DNA of 48,021 bases from Negativicutes bacterium (GCA_031292015.1 JARLHY010000122.1:1-48021), one strand, 5' to 3'. Shown: positions 8,802-17,740, numbered from the stretch's first letter. Notes: generated by a model from the letters alone, not told the origin. Translations and numbers: made by a program.

Positions 8802-9353
8802 TTAGAAAGTTGGCGGTGTTATGGCGAAGATAATGATGGCCTCTGTATCACCCTTATTCTCCCACTTGTGTTTTATGCCTGGCGGAAATTTCACGCTGTC
8901 GCCGACATGGAGAACCTCAACGCTGTCGGCGAGGTATAAGACAACCTCGCTTTGCAGGATATAGGCCACTTCTTCCCCGGCGTGGGCCATGGGATGCTCA
9001 GCGGACTGCGTTCGCGGCGGCAGTTTCATTAGCATCATTTCAAGGGCGCCGGACAAGTCTGGTGATAACAGGGAATATTCTCCGTTATTAGACGGAAATG
9101 TAATTTGTTTTCGGGTGTCAGCACGGACAATCAAGTCTTTTGTGTCGACGGCTTCAATGAAAAAACTGAACAACGGTATTTCCAACGCGCTGGCTATCAT
9201 GCGAAGCGTGTTTAAGGACGGGTTGGCCAGTCCTCTTTCGATCTGGCTCAGTAAAGAAGAAGTGACGTTGGTTTTCTCGGCTAACTGACGGATAGACAGC
9301 CCCCGCTGATTACGGAGGTTGACGATTTTTTTACCGAGTTCGATGCTTTCCAT
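8802..9353 (-). CDS. XRE-family regulator with cupin sensor domain
   Basis: Transcription factor of 183 residues: an N-terminal helix-turn-helix of the HTH_3 type (residues about 8-62, containing LSIRQLAEKTNVTSSLLSQIE) and a C-terminal cupin_2 barrel (about 105-180, with HPMAHAGEEVAYIL). Family members often control amino-acid or amine catabolism and sense small ligands through the cupin. It starts with GGAAGGA upstream of ATG. The convergent position next to the dsdA operon suggests it regulates that operon, possibly through the direct repeats at 4321; this is inference. Confidence 0.88.
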   Translation of the reverse strand: MESIELGKKIVNLRNQRGLSIRQLAEKTNVTSSLLSQIERGLANPSLNTLRMIASALEIPLFSFFIEAVDTKDLIVRADTRKQITFPSNNGEYSLLSPDLSGALEMMLMKLPPRTQSAEHPMAHAGEEVAYILQSEVVLYLADSVEVLHVGDSVKFPPGIKHKWENKGDTEAIIIFAITPPTF

Positions 9354-9461
9354 GGCATTTTCCTTCCTGGCATTTTAACTACTACTTTCGACAAGAAAAT
9401 AAGTTAACCCTTTGCCTGAGAAATGATTGGGTAAAACTTCCCGCTCATAGGCGGACGAAGC

Positions 9462-9495
9462 TGCCCCCCTCGGATACCCGGAGGGGGGCTTGCTG
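9462..9495 (-). terminator. GC-rich hairpin after the OFA-type MFS gene
   Basis: CCCCCCTC and GAGGGGGG form a strong stem with a short loop, about 50 bases downstream of the minus-strand MFS stop. There is no T-run on the minus strand, so termination is plausible but not certain. Confidence 0.45.
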
Positions 9496-9545
9496 TGGCC
9501 GTAGGTGATGGATAGTAGGCAGCGGAGGCGTTTCCTGCCGGCTCG

Positions 9546-10775
9546 TCACAGATTGGCGTGGGCCGGCGGCTTGGTGGCAAAGGCGATGATCAGCGCCGCG
9601 AACAGCAGCGTGGCGGAAACAACGTAAGCCAAAAAGTAGCTGCCGGTCGCGTCCACCGCCCAACCGGCCAAGAGGGGCCCCAGGAAGCCGGCGCAGCCCC
9701 AGGCGGAGAGCATCAGGCCGTAGTTGACTCCCAGGTTTTTCAGCCCGTAAAAATCAGAGGTAATCAGCGGGAATATGGTAAAACAGGCGCCATAGCAAAG
9801 GCCGGTGACCATCGTGCCAACCGCCAGCAAGGACGGTGTAAGATAACTGAAAAACAGCAATAGGTTCAGCGCCTGTAGAAAAAAGGCTATTTTCAAGGTG
9901 AATATGGGACCGAACCTGTCGGAGCAGATACCGCTGGCAATTCGGCCGATAGTGTTAAACAGGGCCAGCAGGCTGACAAGGTAAAATCCGTATTCCCAGT
10001 TTGCCTGGGTCTTGGCGATGGTGGCAAGATGGCCGAAAATCATGAGCCCGCCCGAGGCCGCGAAGAAAAAAGACAGCCACAGCTTATAGAAGGTGGGGGT
10101 TTTAAGCATCTGTCGCCATTCATAATCAGGCTTCAGTCGGGCCGGCGCCGTTACCCCGCCGGCCTGGGCAAAGGTAGATCCCGCCTCATAGCCGGGCGGC
10201 GGGTTGCTTAAAAACCGGGCGGCGATGCTGCTGACCACCACAATTCCAATACCAAGCAGCAAAAAGGTGTTCGCAATGCCGTGGCTGGCGATTGACCAGT
10301 TGGCTATCGGTGACATATAGACCGCGGCCATTCCGGTGGCACCGACGACAATTCCCGCGATCCGCCCCCGTTTTTCCGGCGGAAACCATTTGAGGCTTGT
10401 CGGGACCGCAGTGGCGTAGCACATGGAAAAGCCGACACTGGCAATGGCCCCGTAGCTGATGGTCAGCGCCAGCGGGGTGCTGGAATAGATACAGGCAATC
10501 ATGCCGAGGCCAAGAACCAGGGAGCCTGCCCCGGCGACCCGCCGCGGCCCGAATTTATCCTGGGCTCTTCCGGCGAAGATCGTCGAAAAGGCGTAGATTG
10601 CCGTGTAAAAGGTATAAGGGAGGGACGCTTCCACATTGGTCCAGTGCCAGTCGGTCACCAGGGACTTTTTTATCACGCTCCAGGAATAATTGATCCCCAT
10701 CGTCAGATTGATCGCGGTGGCCGCAGCCAGCGAGGACCAGGCCCGGTATTTCAGCGGTCTGTCATTTTTCAGCAT
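9546..10775 (-). CDS. MFS transporter, OFA (oxalate/formate antiporter-like) family
   Basis: 409-residue, 12-segment carrier. The N-terminus (LTMGINYSWSVIKKSL), the loop 2-3 motif GRAQDKFGPRRVAG, and the internal ICSDRFGP at the corresponding place of the second half fit the OFA group, which moves small carboxylates and also includes pyruvate-inducible YhjX. A GAAGGGA site precedes the start. It is a lone minus-strand gene; its own substrate is not indicated by neighbours. The 245 bases upstream (10776-11020) hold no recognisable gene or clear structure. Confidence 0.85.
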   Translation of the reverse strand: MLKNDRPLKYRAWSSLAAATAINLTMGINYSWSVIKKSLVTDWHWTNVEASLPYTFYTAIYAFSTIFAGRAQDKFGPRRVAGAGSLVLGLGMIACIYSSTPLALTISYGAIASVGFSMCYATAVPTSLKWFPPEKRGRIAGIVVGATGMAAVYMSPIANWSIASHGIANTFLLLGIGIVVVSSIAARFLSNPPPGYEAGSTFAQAGGVTAPARLKPDYEWRQMLKTPTFYKLWLSFFFAASGGLMIFGHLATIAKTQANWEYGFYLVSLLALFNTIGRIASGICSDRFGPIFTLKIAFFLQALNLLLFFSYLTPSLLAVGTMVTGLCYGACFTIFPLITSDFYGLKNLGVNYGLMLSAWGCAGFLGPLLAGWAVDATGSYFLAYVVSATLLFAALIIAFATKPPAHANL

Positions 10776-11020
10776 TTCGCTGTCCCTTCTTTAAATATGG
10801 CGGTGAAATTTGCCAATATCCTCATTATACGCCTTCTCCTGCTGTTGGGAAACAAGTATCTGGAGGCGACAGGGAAGACGGCTGCAAGTCGATGGGCTTT
10901 TCGCCGGCTTGCCGGAGCTGTCACAGTTTTATCATAATTTCGGTCTACAATGAAACTGCCGATCACTCTCAGATGCAAATTGCCTGTTGTCAGCACTTAA
11001 ACCAAGAAAAGGTGGTCACT

Positions 11021-11581
11021 ATGAAAAAAACCATGGGTATCCTGCTGATTTTCCTTGCTGTGCTTTGGGTTCCGGCAACCGCGTTTATGGCCTGGGGGCC
11101 AAGCTACGAAGGCGAGCCTGCAATGCTGAGTCCCAATCATATCAGCGGAGCCTTTGTCTGGCACGACGCCAGCGGCTTTCACCTGCGGACCATGACCACC
11201 GGCGACACCCACACTTTTTCCGGGACCATACATACCAATGGCCATTTTGTGGGGGTCGACGACCGTTTTTTCCGGGATAAAGACTATTACCATTTCACTG
11301 ATGGCGACACGGTTGAGTTCCAGATCACCACCGATGGCCGGACGGTCGGTCTCGATTTCGATGTTGCCGACGGTGACTATATGGCTTTTGAACTCAAAAT
11401 GGATGGCGGCAAACTCAGCCCGCTGCAAATCTTCGTCGGCCAAAGCGGCTGGCACCCGGGCGACTATAAATTCACCCTCAACCGGCCTCCATACTACTAC
11501 GGCGACCGGTATGACCGCTCGGTTATTCTCGTCCATCCCGGCTGGTACGGACACTGGGGCTGGGGCTATCGCCACTGGTAA
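11021..11581 (+). CDS. Exported protein of unknown function, aromatic C-terminus
   Basis: 186 residues. It begins with a signal peptide (MKKTMGILLIFLAVLWVPATAFMA, positive start, hydrophobic core, AFMA cleavage region), so the mature part is outside the membrane. The middle is rich in Asp and Thr and looks like beta strands; the C-terminus is rich in Trp, Tyr, His and Gly (PPYYYGDRYDR, WYGHWGWGY). I do not recognise the family. The ATG at 11021 was chosen because the signal peptide starts there and GGTGGT lies just upstream; the frame continues upstream to 10892 without a credible site. Confidence 0.7.
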   Translation: MKKTMGILLIFLAVLWVPATAFMAWGPSYEGEPAMLSPNHISGAFVWHDASGFHLRTMTTGDTHTFSGTIHTNGHFVGVDDRFFRDKDYYHFTDGDTVEFQITTDGRTVGLDFDVADGDYMAFELKMDGGKLSPLQIFVGQSGWHPGDYKFTLNRPPYYYGDRYDRSVILVHPGWYGHWGWGYRHW

Positions 11582-11677
11582 TAACAGGGCGGTGCGGCGA
11601 GAGACTTTGCGCCACGGGTGTCCCCGATCTTTCGACAGCGCAGGATACAAGCCGGCAGGAAGCTCGGGAGCGATGTT

Positions 11678-13456
11678 ATGAATGCGGAAATGTATGTGAG
11701 TTATGGAATCGAACTTGTGAATAAAGGCGCTCTGGAGCAGGCCCGGCAATATTTTGACCGGGCCCTTGAGCTGCGCCCGGATTATCCTGAAGCCTACAAC
11801 AGCCTTGGGGTGGTTTTCATCCGCAGTAACCAGCCCGACGAAGCGGAAAAATGTCTTCGTTACGCGATAAAGCTGAAGGCTGAATACCCGGAGGCCTATA
11901 ACAACCTCGGCGTGCTGTTGAAGGGAACGAACCGTGTCGATGAGGCCGGGGATTGCCTTCGCCGGGCTGTCGGGCTGCGGCCGGATTATCCTGAGGGGTA
12001 TGTCAATCTCGGTGAGGTCTATCGCATCAAGGATCAGCCAGCTGAGGCTGAGGACTGTTTTCGTCAGGCTATCAGGCTGAATCCTGATTGCCCGGAGGCC
12101 TATAACAGTTTGGGGCTGACCAAGGTTGGCGCCAGGCTGCCGGACGAAGCGGCGAGCCTGTTCCGCCACGCCATCGGGTTGAAGTTTGACTATCCGGAGG
12201 CGTATCACAATCTGGGCTCGGTTTTAAGTGAGCTGGGCCGGCTGGTAGAAGCTGAAGACTGCCTGCGCCAGGCCATTGCGTTTCGGTCTGATTTTCCCGA
12301 GGCCTACAACAGCCTGGGCCTTGTCTGCAAAAAAACCAACCGCCTGGAACAGGCGGAATCCTATTTTCGCCGGTCTATCGGGCTGCGCCCCGATTATCCG
12401 CAGGCCTGGGTCAATTTGGCGATGGTCCTGCAAGATACCTGCCGACTGGACGAAGCGGAAGGCTGTTTGCGCAGGGTGATCAAGCTTTGTCCCGGGTTTC
12501 CCGAGGCCGATTTCGCCCTGGGAATCTTGTCGCTGCTCCGGGGACAATACGACGAGTGGTGGGGAAAATACGAGCTGCGCTGCAGGGTACTCGGTTATCG
12601 CCGGCCGGACATCCGCCCCTGGCAGGGCGAGGATTTGACCGGCCGCAAGATCCTGCTGTTCCATGAGCAGGGATACGGCGACACGCTGCAGTTTGCCCGC
12701 TACGCAGGGAAAGTCGCAGCCCTGGCTGCGAAGGCGGTTCTGTGGGTGCCGGGGCCGCTGGTCCGGCTGCTGTCCACTCTGGCGGCCGGGCTCACGGTCG
12801 TTTCCGGCGACACCATCCGGCCGGAAGAATACGACTTCGCCTGTCCCTTGCCCAGCCTGCCATTTGTATTTCGCACCTCCCGGGCCACTATTCCGCGGGA
12901 TATCCCCTATCTTCAGCCAGACGGCGAAGCATCGGCGAGGTGGCGCGACATCCTGGCGAAGCCGGACGGCGGCGGCTGCCGGGTCGGCGTTGTCTGGGCC
13001 GGCAATCCGGAGCATAAAAACGACTACAACCGGTCCATACCCTTCGCGCTGTTCAGCAGGCTGTTTCAGCTCAGCGGCGTCGACTGGGTCAGCCTGCAGA
13101 CCGGGCCACAGGCCGAAGAACTGAAAACGGCCGGTGGCATGGTTATGGACTGTTCCTCCCGTCTTGTCGACTTTGCCGAAACGGCGGCAAGCATCGACAA
13201 TCTCGACTTGATCATCACCGTGGACACCGCGACGGCCCACCTGGCCGGGGCGATGGGCAAAAATACCTGGGTTCTGCTGCCGTTTGCCCCAGATTGGCGC
13301 TGGCAGCTGGAGACCGAAGACAGTCTCTGGTATCCGACCATCCGCCTTTTCCGCCAACGAAAGATCGGCGACTGGCAGGAGGTTTTGGCGAGAGTTGAAG
13401 AAGCGGTGCGGGTCGAAAGCAGTGAAACAGGGCGAAAAAAAACCAGCAATCGGTAG
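11678..13456 (+). CDS. TPR-repeat protein with glycosyltransferase-9-like C-terminal domain
   Basis: About 592 residues. The first 310 or so consist of about nine 34-residue tetratricopeptide repeats with a near-constant PEAYNSLG motif. The remainder resembles ADP-heptose-type glycosyltransferases (GT-B fold), with ILLFHEQGYGDTLQFARY and VDTATAHLAGAMGKNTW, the latter matching the nucleotide-sugar side of that family. Proteins of this architecture are often linked to surface glycan or flagellin modification; the substrate here is unknown. Start: ATG 11678, with GGGAG at 11666-11670; the upstream in-frame start at 11618 has no site. Repeats 2-7 are highly similar, suggesting recent internal duplication. 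Confidence 0.8.
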   Translation: MNAEMYVSYGIELVNKGALEQARQYFDRALELRPDYPEAYNSLGVVFIRSNQPDEAEKCLRYAIKLKAEYPEAYNNLGVLLKGTNRVDEAGDCLRRAVGLRPDYPEGYVNLGEVYRIKDQPAEAEDCFRQAIRLNPDCPEAYNSLGLTKVGARLPDEAASLFRHAIGLKFDYPEAYHNLGSVLSELGRLVEAEDCLRQAIAFRSDFPEAYNSLGLVCKKTNRLEQAESYFRRSIGLRPDYPQAWVNLAMVLQDTCRLDEAEGCLRRVIKLCPGFPEADFALGILSLLRGQYDEWWGKYELRCRVLGYRRPDIRPWQGEDLTGRKILLFHEQGYGDTLQFARYAGKVAALAAKAVLWVPGPLVRLLSTLAAGLTVVSGDTIRPEEYDFACPLPSLPFVFRTSRATIPRDIPYLQPDGEASARWRDILAKPDGGGCRVGVVWAGNPEHKNDYNRSIPFALFSRLFQLSGVDWVSLQTGPQAEELKTAGGMVMDCSSRLVDFAETAASIDNLDLIITVDTATAHLAGAMGKNTWVLLPFAPDWRWQLETEDSLWYPTIRLFRQRKIGDWQEVLARVEEAVRVESSETGRKKTSNR

Positions 13457-13473
13457 GATTGCTGGTTTTTTGC
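13439..13473. terminator. Terminator overlapping the stop codon, between convergent genes
   Basis: AAACCAGCAATC pairs with GATTGCTGGTTT, with the TAG stop of the TPR gene in the loop, followed by a T-run on the plus strand and preceded by A-rich sequence that gives a T-run on the minus strand. It can serve both convergent genes. Confidence 0.85.
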
Positions 13474-13495
13474 CGAAAGATCCGAAAGTCATGAT

Positions 13496-14044
13496 CTAAG
13501 CCGACGTATCAACCGAGGTTCCGACAGTCGCCGTATCCTGGCTTTGACTGTAAGCGCTGGCGGAAGAAGTTGGCCCATCTATCACGGAAGCAAGCGCAGG
13601 ATCCATCTGGTACAGAGTGTCGTCGCCAATCTGCCAGGTTATAGGGTCGCCCAGGGGGTTAACCCCGGCGGCAGAGGGCGCGTATAGACCGGTCTCGGTC
13701 GTTCCGCTCGTCGATTGCGTCGACGTGGTGGCGGTGGACTGATTTGACGGGAGGCCCATCAGATAGGAAAGTTCCGCAGGTGTAATCTTGTTGAGCAGAT
13801 CAGGGTCGGTGAAAGCGGCAGGAAGTGTATACGCCGCCGGATTAATGCCGGTCGGGGAGGTCTGGGTGGTATCCGATGTCGCGGCGGTTTGGTTCAGGGC
13901 GGCCAAACTGCCATCCAGAGAGTAAGCCGAAGTCGCGGTTGACCCGGTGGACAACCCGCTGGCGTTTAAGAGCGCCAAATCGGTGCTGTAACTGGTCATG
14001 GTCGGATCATAGTTCACACTGGACACGGAATTCACGGCGGTCAT
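13496..14044 (-). CDS. Ser/Thr-rich low-complexity protein, unknown
   Basis: 182 residues, about one third Ser plus Thr, with Ala-rich runs and no Cys. There is no signal peptide and no membrane segment. A central portion (PDLLNKITPAELSYLMGL) looks like a short structured helix; the rest is probably disordered. The ATG at 14044 has GAGGGAAG upstream, though somewhat distant. The composition resembles secreted flagellar or surface accessory proteins, but I cannot assign a family. The region 14045-14310 upstream is AT-rich for its first 70 bases and holds the GGCAGGAAT motif of the opposite-strand gene. Confidence 0.6.
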   Translation of the reverse strand: MTAVNSVSSVNYDPTMTSYSTDLALLNASGLSTGSTATSAYSLDGSLAALNQTAATSDTTQTSPTGINPAAYTLPAAFTDPDLLNKITPAELSYLMGLPSNQSTATTSTQSTSGTTETGLYAPSAAGVNPLGDPITWQIGDDTLYQMDPALASVIDGPTSSASAYSQSQDTATVGTSVDTSA

Positions 14045-14214
14045 CAGGACACACTTCCCTCAACGTAGAGATTGCTGTTATATTATTTATCGTTGATATT
14101 TTTCTTTTTCTTAAATTTTTTTCGCTGAGTCGATTCCAGTGCCGCAGGTTATGCCGCTACAGGAGGTCTGGCGCATAACGGACGGTATGAAAGCAGGAGT
14201 CGGCGGCAGCCTTC

Positions 14215-14242
14215 GGCAGGAATAACCGCCATTTTCGCGAAC
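14215..14242 (+). promoter_or_regulatory. Bipartite GGCAGGAAT / GCGAAC motif upstream of the DASS transporter
   Basis: GGCAGGAAT at 14215 and GCGAAC at 14237, separated by 13 bases, the same spacing as the copy at 26699. It lies about 70 bases before the transporter start. Function unknown. Confidence 0.45.
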
Positions 14243-14310
14243 ATTTGAAAAATAGTCTCGCATCCGGGAAACCGATCGCGGCAGAAAAAACGGGGAGGGT
14301 GACTCTGGTT

Positions 14311-15774
14311 ATGAGTAGCTCTTTTGAAGACTGGGGCCGAAAATATGGACTGGTTCTGGCGCTGGTCGTGGGTCTGGCTATTTGGCTGCTGCCGACTCCG
14401 GCAACCATGTCGATCACGCAGCACAAGCTGCTGTCGATCTTCGGCGGAGCGGTGGTCGTCTGGATCACCATCGGCATTAATTTTGCTGTAAGTACTTTTG
14501 CTATTATTTCTCTGCTATATTTTTGGGTAGGCAATGACGCCGGCAAACTGGCCAAAGACGGCTCCCTGGTCCATGACGCCAACTTCGCCGTGAGCGGGTT
14601 CGGCTCGCCGGCCTTATGGCTGCTGGTAACCGGCTTTGTCATCGCTATCGCCATGACCCGGTCCGGCGTGGCCAAACGCCTGGCGCTTTACATGATGCGA
14701 CTGTTCGGCCGGACGCCCCCGGGGGCGATCTTGGCCTCGCTTCTGGCCAATTTCCTTATCGCGCCCCTGACCCCTTCCAACACCGCGCGGACCGCCGCCA
14801 TGCTTCCGATCATCGAAGGCATCGCCGCCGCCTATAAAGCCGAGCCGGGCAAAAGCAACTTTGGCAAGGCGCTGGCCCTGTCCGCGACCTTTGCTTCCAA
14901 CATCACCGGCTCAGCCTTTTTGACCGGCACCATTCCCAACCCTGTTGCCATCGGTATGATCGCCGCTGCCGCGGGGGCTTCGGTTTCCACCACCTGGGGC
15001 TACTGGGCTCTTGCCGCGGTGCCTACCAACGTTGTTATTCTGATCGTCACCGCATGGCTGATGCTCAAGCTGTTTCCGCCGGAAGTCAAGGTTCTGCCCG
15101 GCGGCCTGGATTACATCAACAAGGAACTGGCCGGGATGGGGCCAATGACCCGGCGTGAGAAAAAGGCCATTCTTTATTTTTTCCTGGCGCTGTTGCTTTG
15201 GTCCACTGACATGATCCACAACTTCAACTCAACGATGGTGGCGTTCTTTGTCTCGCTGCTGATTTTTCTTCCTAAAATTGGGGTGCTGGAATGGAAGGAG
15301 ACCGAAAAGTCGCTGCCCTGGGAATTGTTTGTTTATTTTGGCGGGGTGCTGACCCTGGGGGATGCCCTGATGAGGACCAAGGCCTTTGAATGGCTGATCA
15401 AGACCTGCCTTTCTTCCCTGGGACTGGAACATGTGGCGATGATGCCGCTGCTTATACTGCTGATCGGATTCACCATTTTCAGCCATGTCGTCTGGTCCAC
15501 CACCACCGCTATGGCCGGGGTCATGATCCCGATCTACATCGGCCTGGCCCAGGTTATGGGCTTCAACATTGTGAGTTTTGTGCTGCCCTTGGCAATTATG
15601 ATGGCCTACGCCCTGTTTTTGCCCTTTAACACCATGGGGAATATCATCCTGTTCGGAACCGGCTATTATACCGTTACCGAGCAGGTGAAGTCGTCGGTGA
15701 TCCTGGGAATGATCATCTGGGGGCTGTGGATCGTTACAGCGTTCACCTGGTGGCGGGTCATCGGCCTGTTATAG
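14311..15774 (+). CDS. DASS/SLC13-family anion transporter (CitT/dicarboxylate type)
   Basis: 487 residues with about 12 hydrophobic segments. The helix-turn SNT-type signature appears as LTPSNTARTAAMLPI in the first half, and the second-half equivalent lies in FSHVVWSTTTAMAGVMIPI, the pattern of divalent-anion transporters that carry citrate, succinate or tartrate. The start is ATG 14311 after GGGGAGGG; the frame extends to 14245 without a site. The FAD-dependent oxidoreductase follows 31 bases later, so import of a hydroxy-dicarboxylate followed by oxidation is a reasonable but unproven reading. Confidence 0.87.
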   Translation: MSSSFEDWGRKYGLVLALVVGLAIWLLPTPATMSITQHKLLSIFGGAVVVWITIGINFAVSTFAIISLLYFWVGNDAGKLAKDGSLVHDANFAVSGFGSPALWLLVTGFVIAIAMTRSGVAKRLALYMMRLFGRTPPGAILASLLANFLIAPLTPSNTARTAAMLPIIEGIAAAYKAEPGKSNFGKALALSATFASNITGSAFLTGTIPNPVAIGMIAAAAGASVSTTWGYWALAAVPTNVVILIVTAWLMLKLFPPEVKVLPGGLDYINKELAGMGPMTRREKKAILYFFLALLLWSTDMIHNFNSTMVAFFVSLLIFLPKIGVLEWKETEKSLPWELFVYFGGVLTLGDALMRTKAFEWLIKTCLSSLGLEHVAMMPLLILLIGFTIFSHVVWSTTTAMAGVMIPIYIGLAQVMGFNIVSFVLPLAIMMAYALFLPFNTMGNIILFGTGYYTVTEQVKSSVILGMIIWGLWIVTAFTWWRVIGLL

Positions 15775-15805
15775 AAAACAATAAAGAGAACCGGAGGGAG
15801 ATAAT

Positions 15806-16942
15806 TTGGAAAAAATGGATTTTATCGTTGTCGGCGCCGGGGTAGTGGGCCTGGCGGTGGCCGCTGAGCTGACCAGACGGTTTGAAGACCAGTCGGTGGT
15901 TCTGCTGGAAAGGCACTCCAAATTTGGCCAGGATACGTCAAGCCGCAACAGCGAGGTTATCCACGCCGGCATGTATTATCCTACCGGCAGCCTGAAAGCT
16001 CAGCTCTGTGTCGAGGGCAACCCCGCCCTGTACAAGTTCTGTGAGGAGTACCACATTCCCCATCAGCGGATCGGCAAGCTGATCATCGCTCGCAATGACA
16101 GTGAAATCCCCAGCATCGAGGGTATCTTAAAGCAGGGCCGGGCCAACGGAGTGGCGGGTCTGGAACTGATCGACCGCGGTCAGATCGCCAGGATGGAGCC
16201 CAATATTACCGCCGTAGCCGCTGTATATTCGCCTTCCACCGGTATCGTCGACAGCCATAAGCTCATGGCCCAGTTGGAGCGGCAGGCGCAGCAGGGCGGG
16301 GCGATGCTGGCCTACAAACATCAGGTCACTGACGTACATTTTAAGAAAGACGGCTATGAAGTCGTTTTTACCGGACCGGACGGGGCCGGCGATTCCCTGG
16401 AATGCCGCTGGCTGATCAACTGCGCCGGGCTGTACGCCGACCTCATTCCTGCCTGCCTCGGGATCGATACGGCGGCCGCCGGCTACAAGATCTACCCGGT
16501 GAAAGGCGAATATTTCTCTGTCGCCGCAGCCAAGTCGAAACTCATTTCCCACCTGATCTATCCGCCGCCGCTGAAAAGTCTCCACGGCCTGGGCACGCAT
16601 GTCACCAAAAGCCTGGACGGCCGGGCGCGGCTTGGCCCGAATGCCCACTATGTGGATGAGCTTGAGGATTATGACGTCGATATCGCCCATGGCGAAGAAT
16701 TCTATCAGGCGGCAAGAACCTACCTGCCCTTTGTCGAGCGGGAGGATCTGCAGCCGGATATGGCGGGGATGCGGCCCAAGATCCAGGCGCCGGACGCCCC
16801 TGTCGCCGATTTCGTGGTCCGTCATGAAAATGACCGGGGCCTTCCCGGCTTGATCGATCTTGTCGGCATCGAGTCGCCGGGCCTTACCTCCTGCCTCAGC
16901 CTGGCGAAGAAAGTGGCTGGAATGATTGCTGCCGCGACATGA
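15806..16942 (+). CDS. FAD-dependent oxidoreductase, L-2-hydroxyglutarate oxidase-like
   Basis: DAO-fold flavoprotein, 378 residues, similar to LhgO/L2HGDH-type 2-hydroxyacid dehydrogenases. The N-terminal dinucleotide motif is IVVGAGVVGLAVAAEL, followed by the family block RNSEVIHAGMYYP; a substrate-domain stretch HGLGTHVTKSLDGRARLGPNA and the C-terminal IESPGLTSCLSL are typical. Start: TTG 15806, 8 bases after GGAGGG, preferred over ATG 15815, which is too far away. Likely cotranscribed with the DASS transporter. It may oxidise 2-hydroxyglutarate or another 2-hydroxyacid. Confidence 0.85.
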   Translation: MEKMDFIVVGAGVVGLAVAAELTRRFEDQSVVLLERHSKFGQDTSSRNSEVIHAGMYYPTGSLKAQLCVEGNPALYKFCEEYHIPHQRIGKLIIARNDSEIPSIEGILKQGRANGVAGLELIDRGQIARMEPNITAVAAVYSPSTGIVDSHKLMAQLERQAQQGGAMLAYKHQVTDVHFKKDGYEVVFTGPDGAGDSLECRWLINCAGLYADLIPACLGIDTAAAGYKIYPVKGEYFSVAAAKSKLISHLIYPPPLKSLHGLGTHVTKSLDGRARLGPNAHYVDELEDYDVDIAHGEEFYQAARTYLPFVEREDLQPDMAGMRPKIQAPDAPVADFVVRHENDRGLPGLIDLVGIESPGLTSCLSLAKKVAGMIAAAT

Positions 16943-16989
16943 ACAAAATACTGATGGTTATGCAACTATCAATAATCTAGGTGAAAAAT

Positions 16990-17637
16990 ATGTGGAAAAA
17001 AGCACTGTGCTTATTGGCGATGCTGCTCATGGTCCTGCCGGCAGCCGCGGCTCCGGCTGCGGACGATTCCTCGGCGGCCATGCTGCAGACAGTCTGGAAG
17101 GCGCAAACCATCGACGGGCTTGACAACGGTATCTGGGTCATCCCCGAGGATGCCATCAACCAGTATTTTGCCGGTTGTGCCGACAACGACAAAATCAAAA
17201 ACCCGACCTTGAAACTGCTGGGGGACAATAAGCTGCTGGTCGCCTTCGACAGCAGCATCGGCCGGGTCGGACTTACCTGTGAGGTCAAACAGTTCGTTCA
17301 TAACCAGACCGAATCGTACGCCGAAGTCTATGTCCGTAAAAAAGAGGTCGCCGACAAACCGTTTGTTTCCTGGATGCTCAAGTTTGTCCCGCTGGGCGCC
17401 TTGGCCGACCTGTACGGCAACCCGCTGAAAGACGTGAACCAGGTTGACGCGAAGTTTTCCGGCAACACCCTCAAGATTAACTTCCGGCCGCTTGTGGAGA
17501 AATCTCTGCTTGGCAACGACTTCGGCCGAAAAGTTGAAATCAGCAGCATGACCACCCGGGAAGGAGCCCTGGAACTGCATACCAACATGAGGGCCGCTGA
17601 TCTGCTGGGAGTGTTGATGACCCAGAAAAACGGCTAG
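16990..17637 (+). CDS. Exported protein of unknown function
   Basis: About 215 residues beginning with a clear signal peptide (MWKKALCLLAMLLMVLPAAAA). The mature region alternates strands and charged residues and has no Cys apart from two at GCADND and LTCEV; it may be a lipid-binding-like beta fold, but I do not recognise the family. ATG 16990 is preferred to GTG 16981 because the only plausible ribosome binding site, AGGTGA (16979-16984), overlaps the latter. It lies 47 bases after the flavoprotein. Confidence 0.65.
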   Translation: MWKKALCLLAMLLMVLPAAAAPAADDSSAAMLQTVWKAQTIDGLDNGIWVIPEDAINQYFAGCADNDKIKNPTLKLLGDNKLLVAFDSSIGRVGLTCEVKQFVHNQTESYAEVYVRKKEVADKPFVSWMLKFVPLGALADLYGNPLKDVNQVDAKFSGNTLKINFRPLVEKSLLGNDFGRKVEISSMTTREGALELHTNMRAADLLGVLMTQKNG

Positions 17638-17663
17638 GTGGGGGTTGCCTGTGGAATAAGACT

Positions 17664-17740
17664 TTCAGGCCGCCTGCGGAGCCCCCGGATGCACGACGGC
17701 CCCGCCAACCAGGCAAATGGGGGCTGCAGGACAGGATTTC
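17664..17740 (+). ncRNA. Candidate structured RNA, short form, upstream of larA
   Basis: CCTGC (17673) and GCCCCC (17681) pair with GGGGGC (17719) and GCAGG (17726) to form a compact stem closing a 32-base loop. It shares CAGGCCG and the 12-base block GATGCACGACGG with the longer candidate RNA at 26467. It lies in the 5' region of the LarA-family gene. It may be a cis-regulatory leader or a small RNA; I do not recognise a known class. Confidence 0.45.

Noticed and set aside
12600..13456. Window-wide CRISPR or prophage signals
   Set aside because: The only regular repeats are protein-level TPR units; no spacer array, integrase or phage structural gene was seen.
17664..17740. HDV-like ribozyme, suggested by GGCAAATGGGGGC
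   Set aside because: The pairing is a simple nested hairpin; the required pseudoknotted P1 strand is missing.
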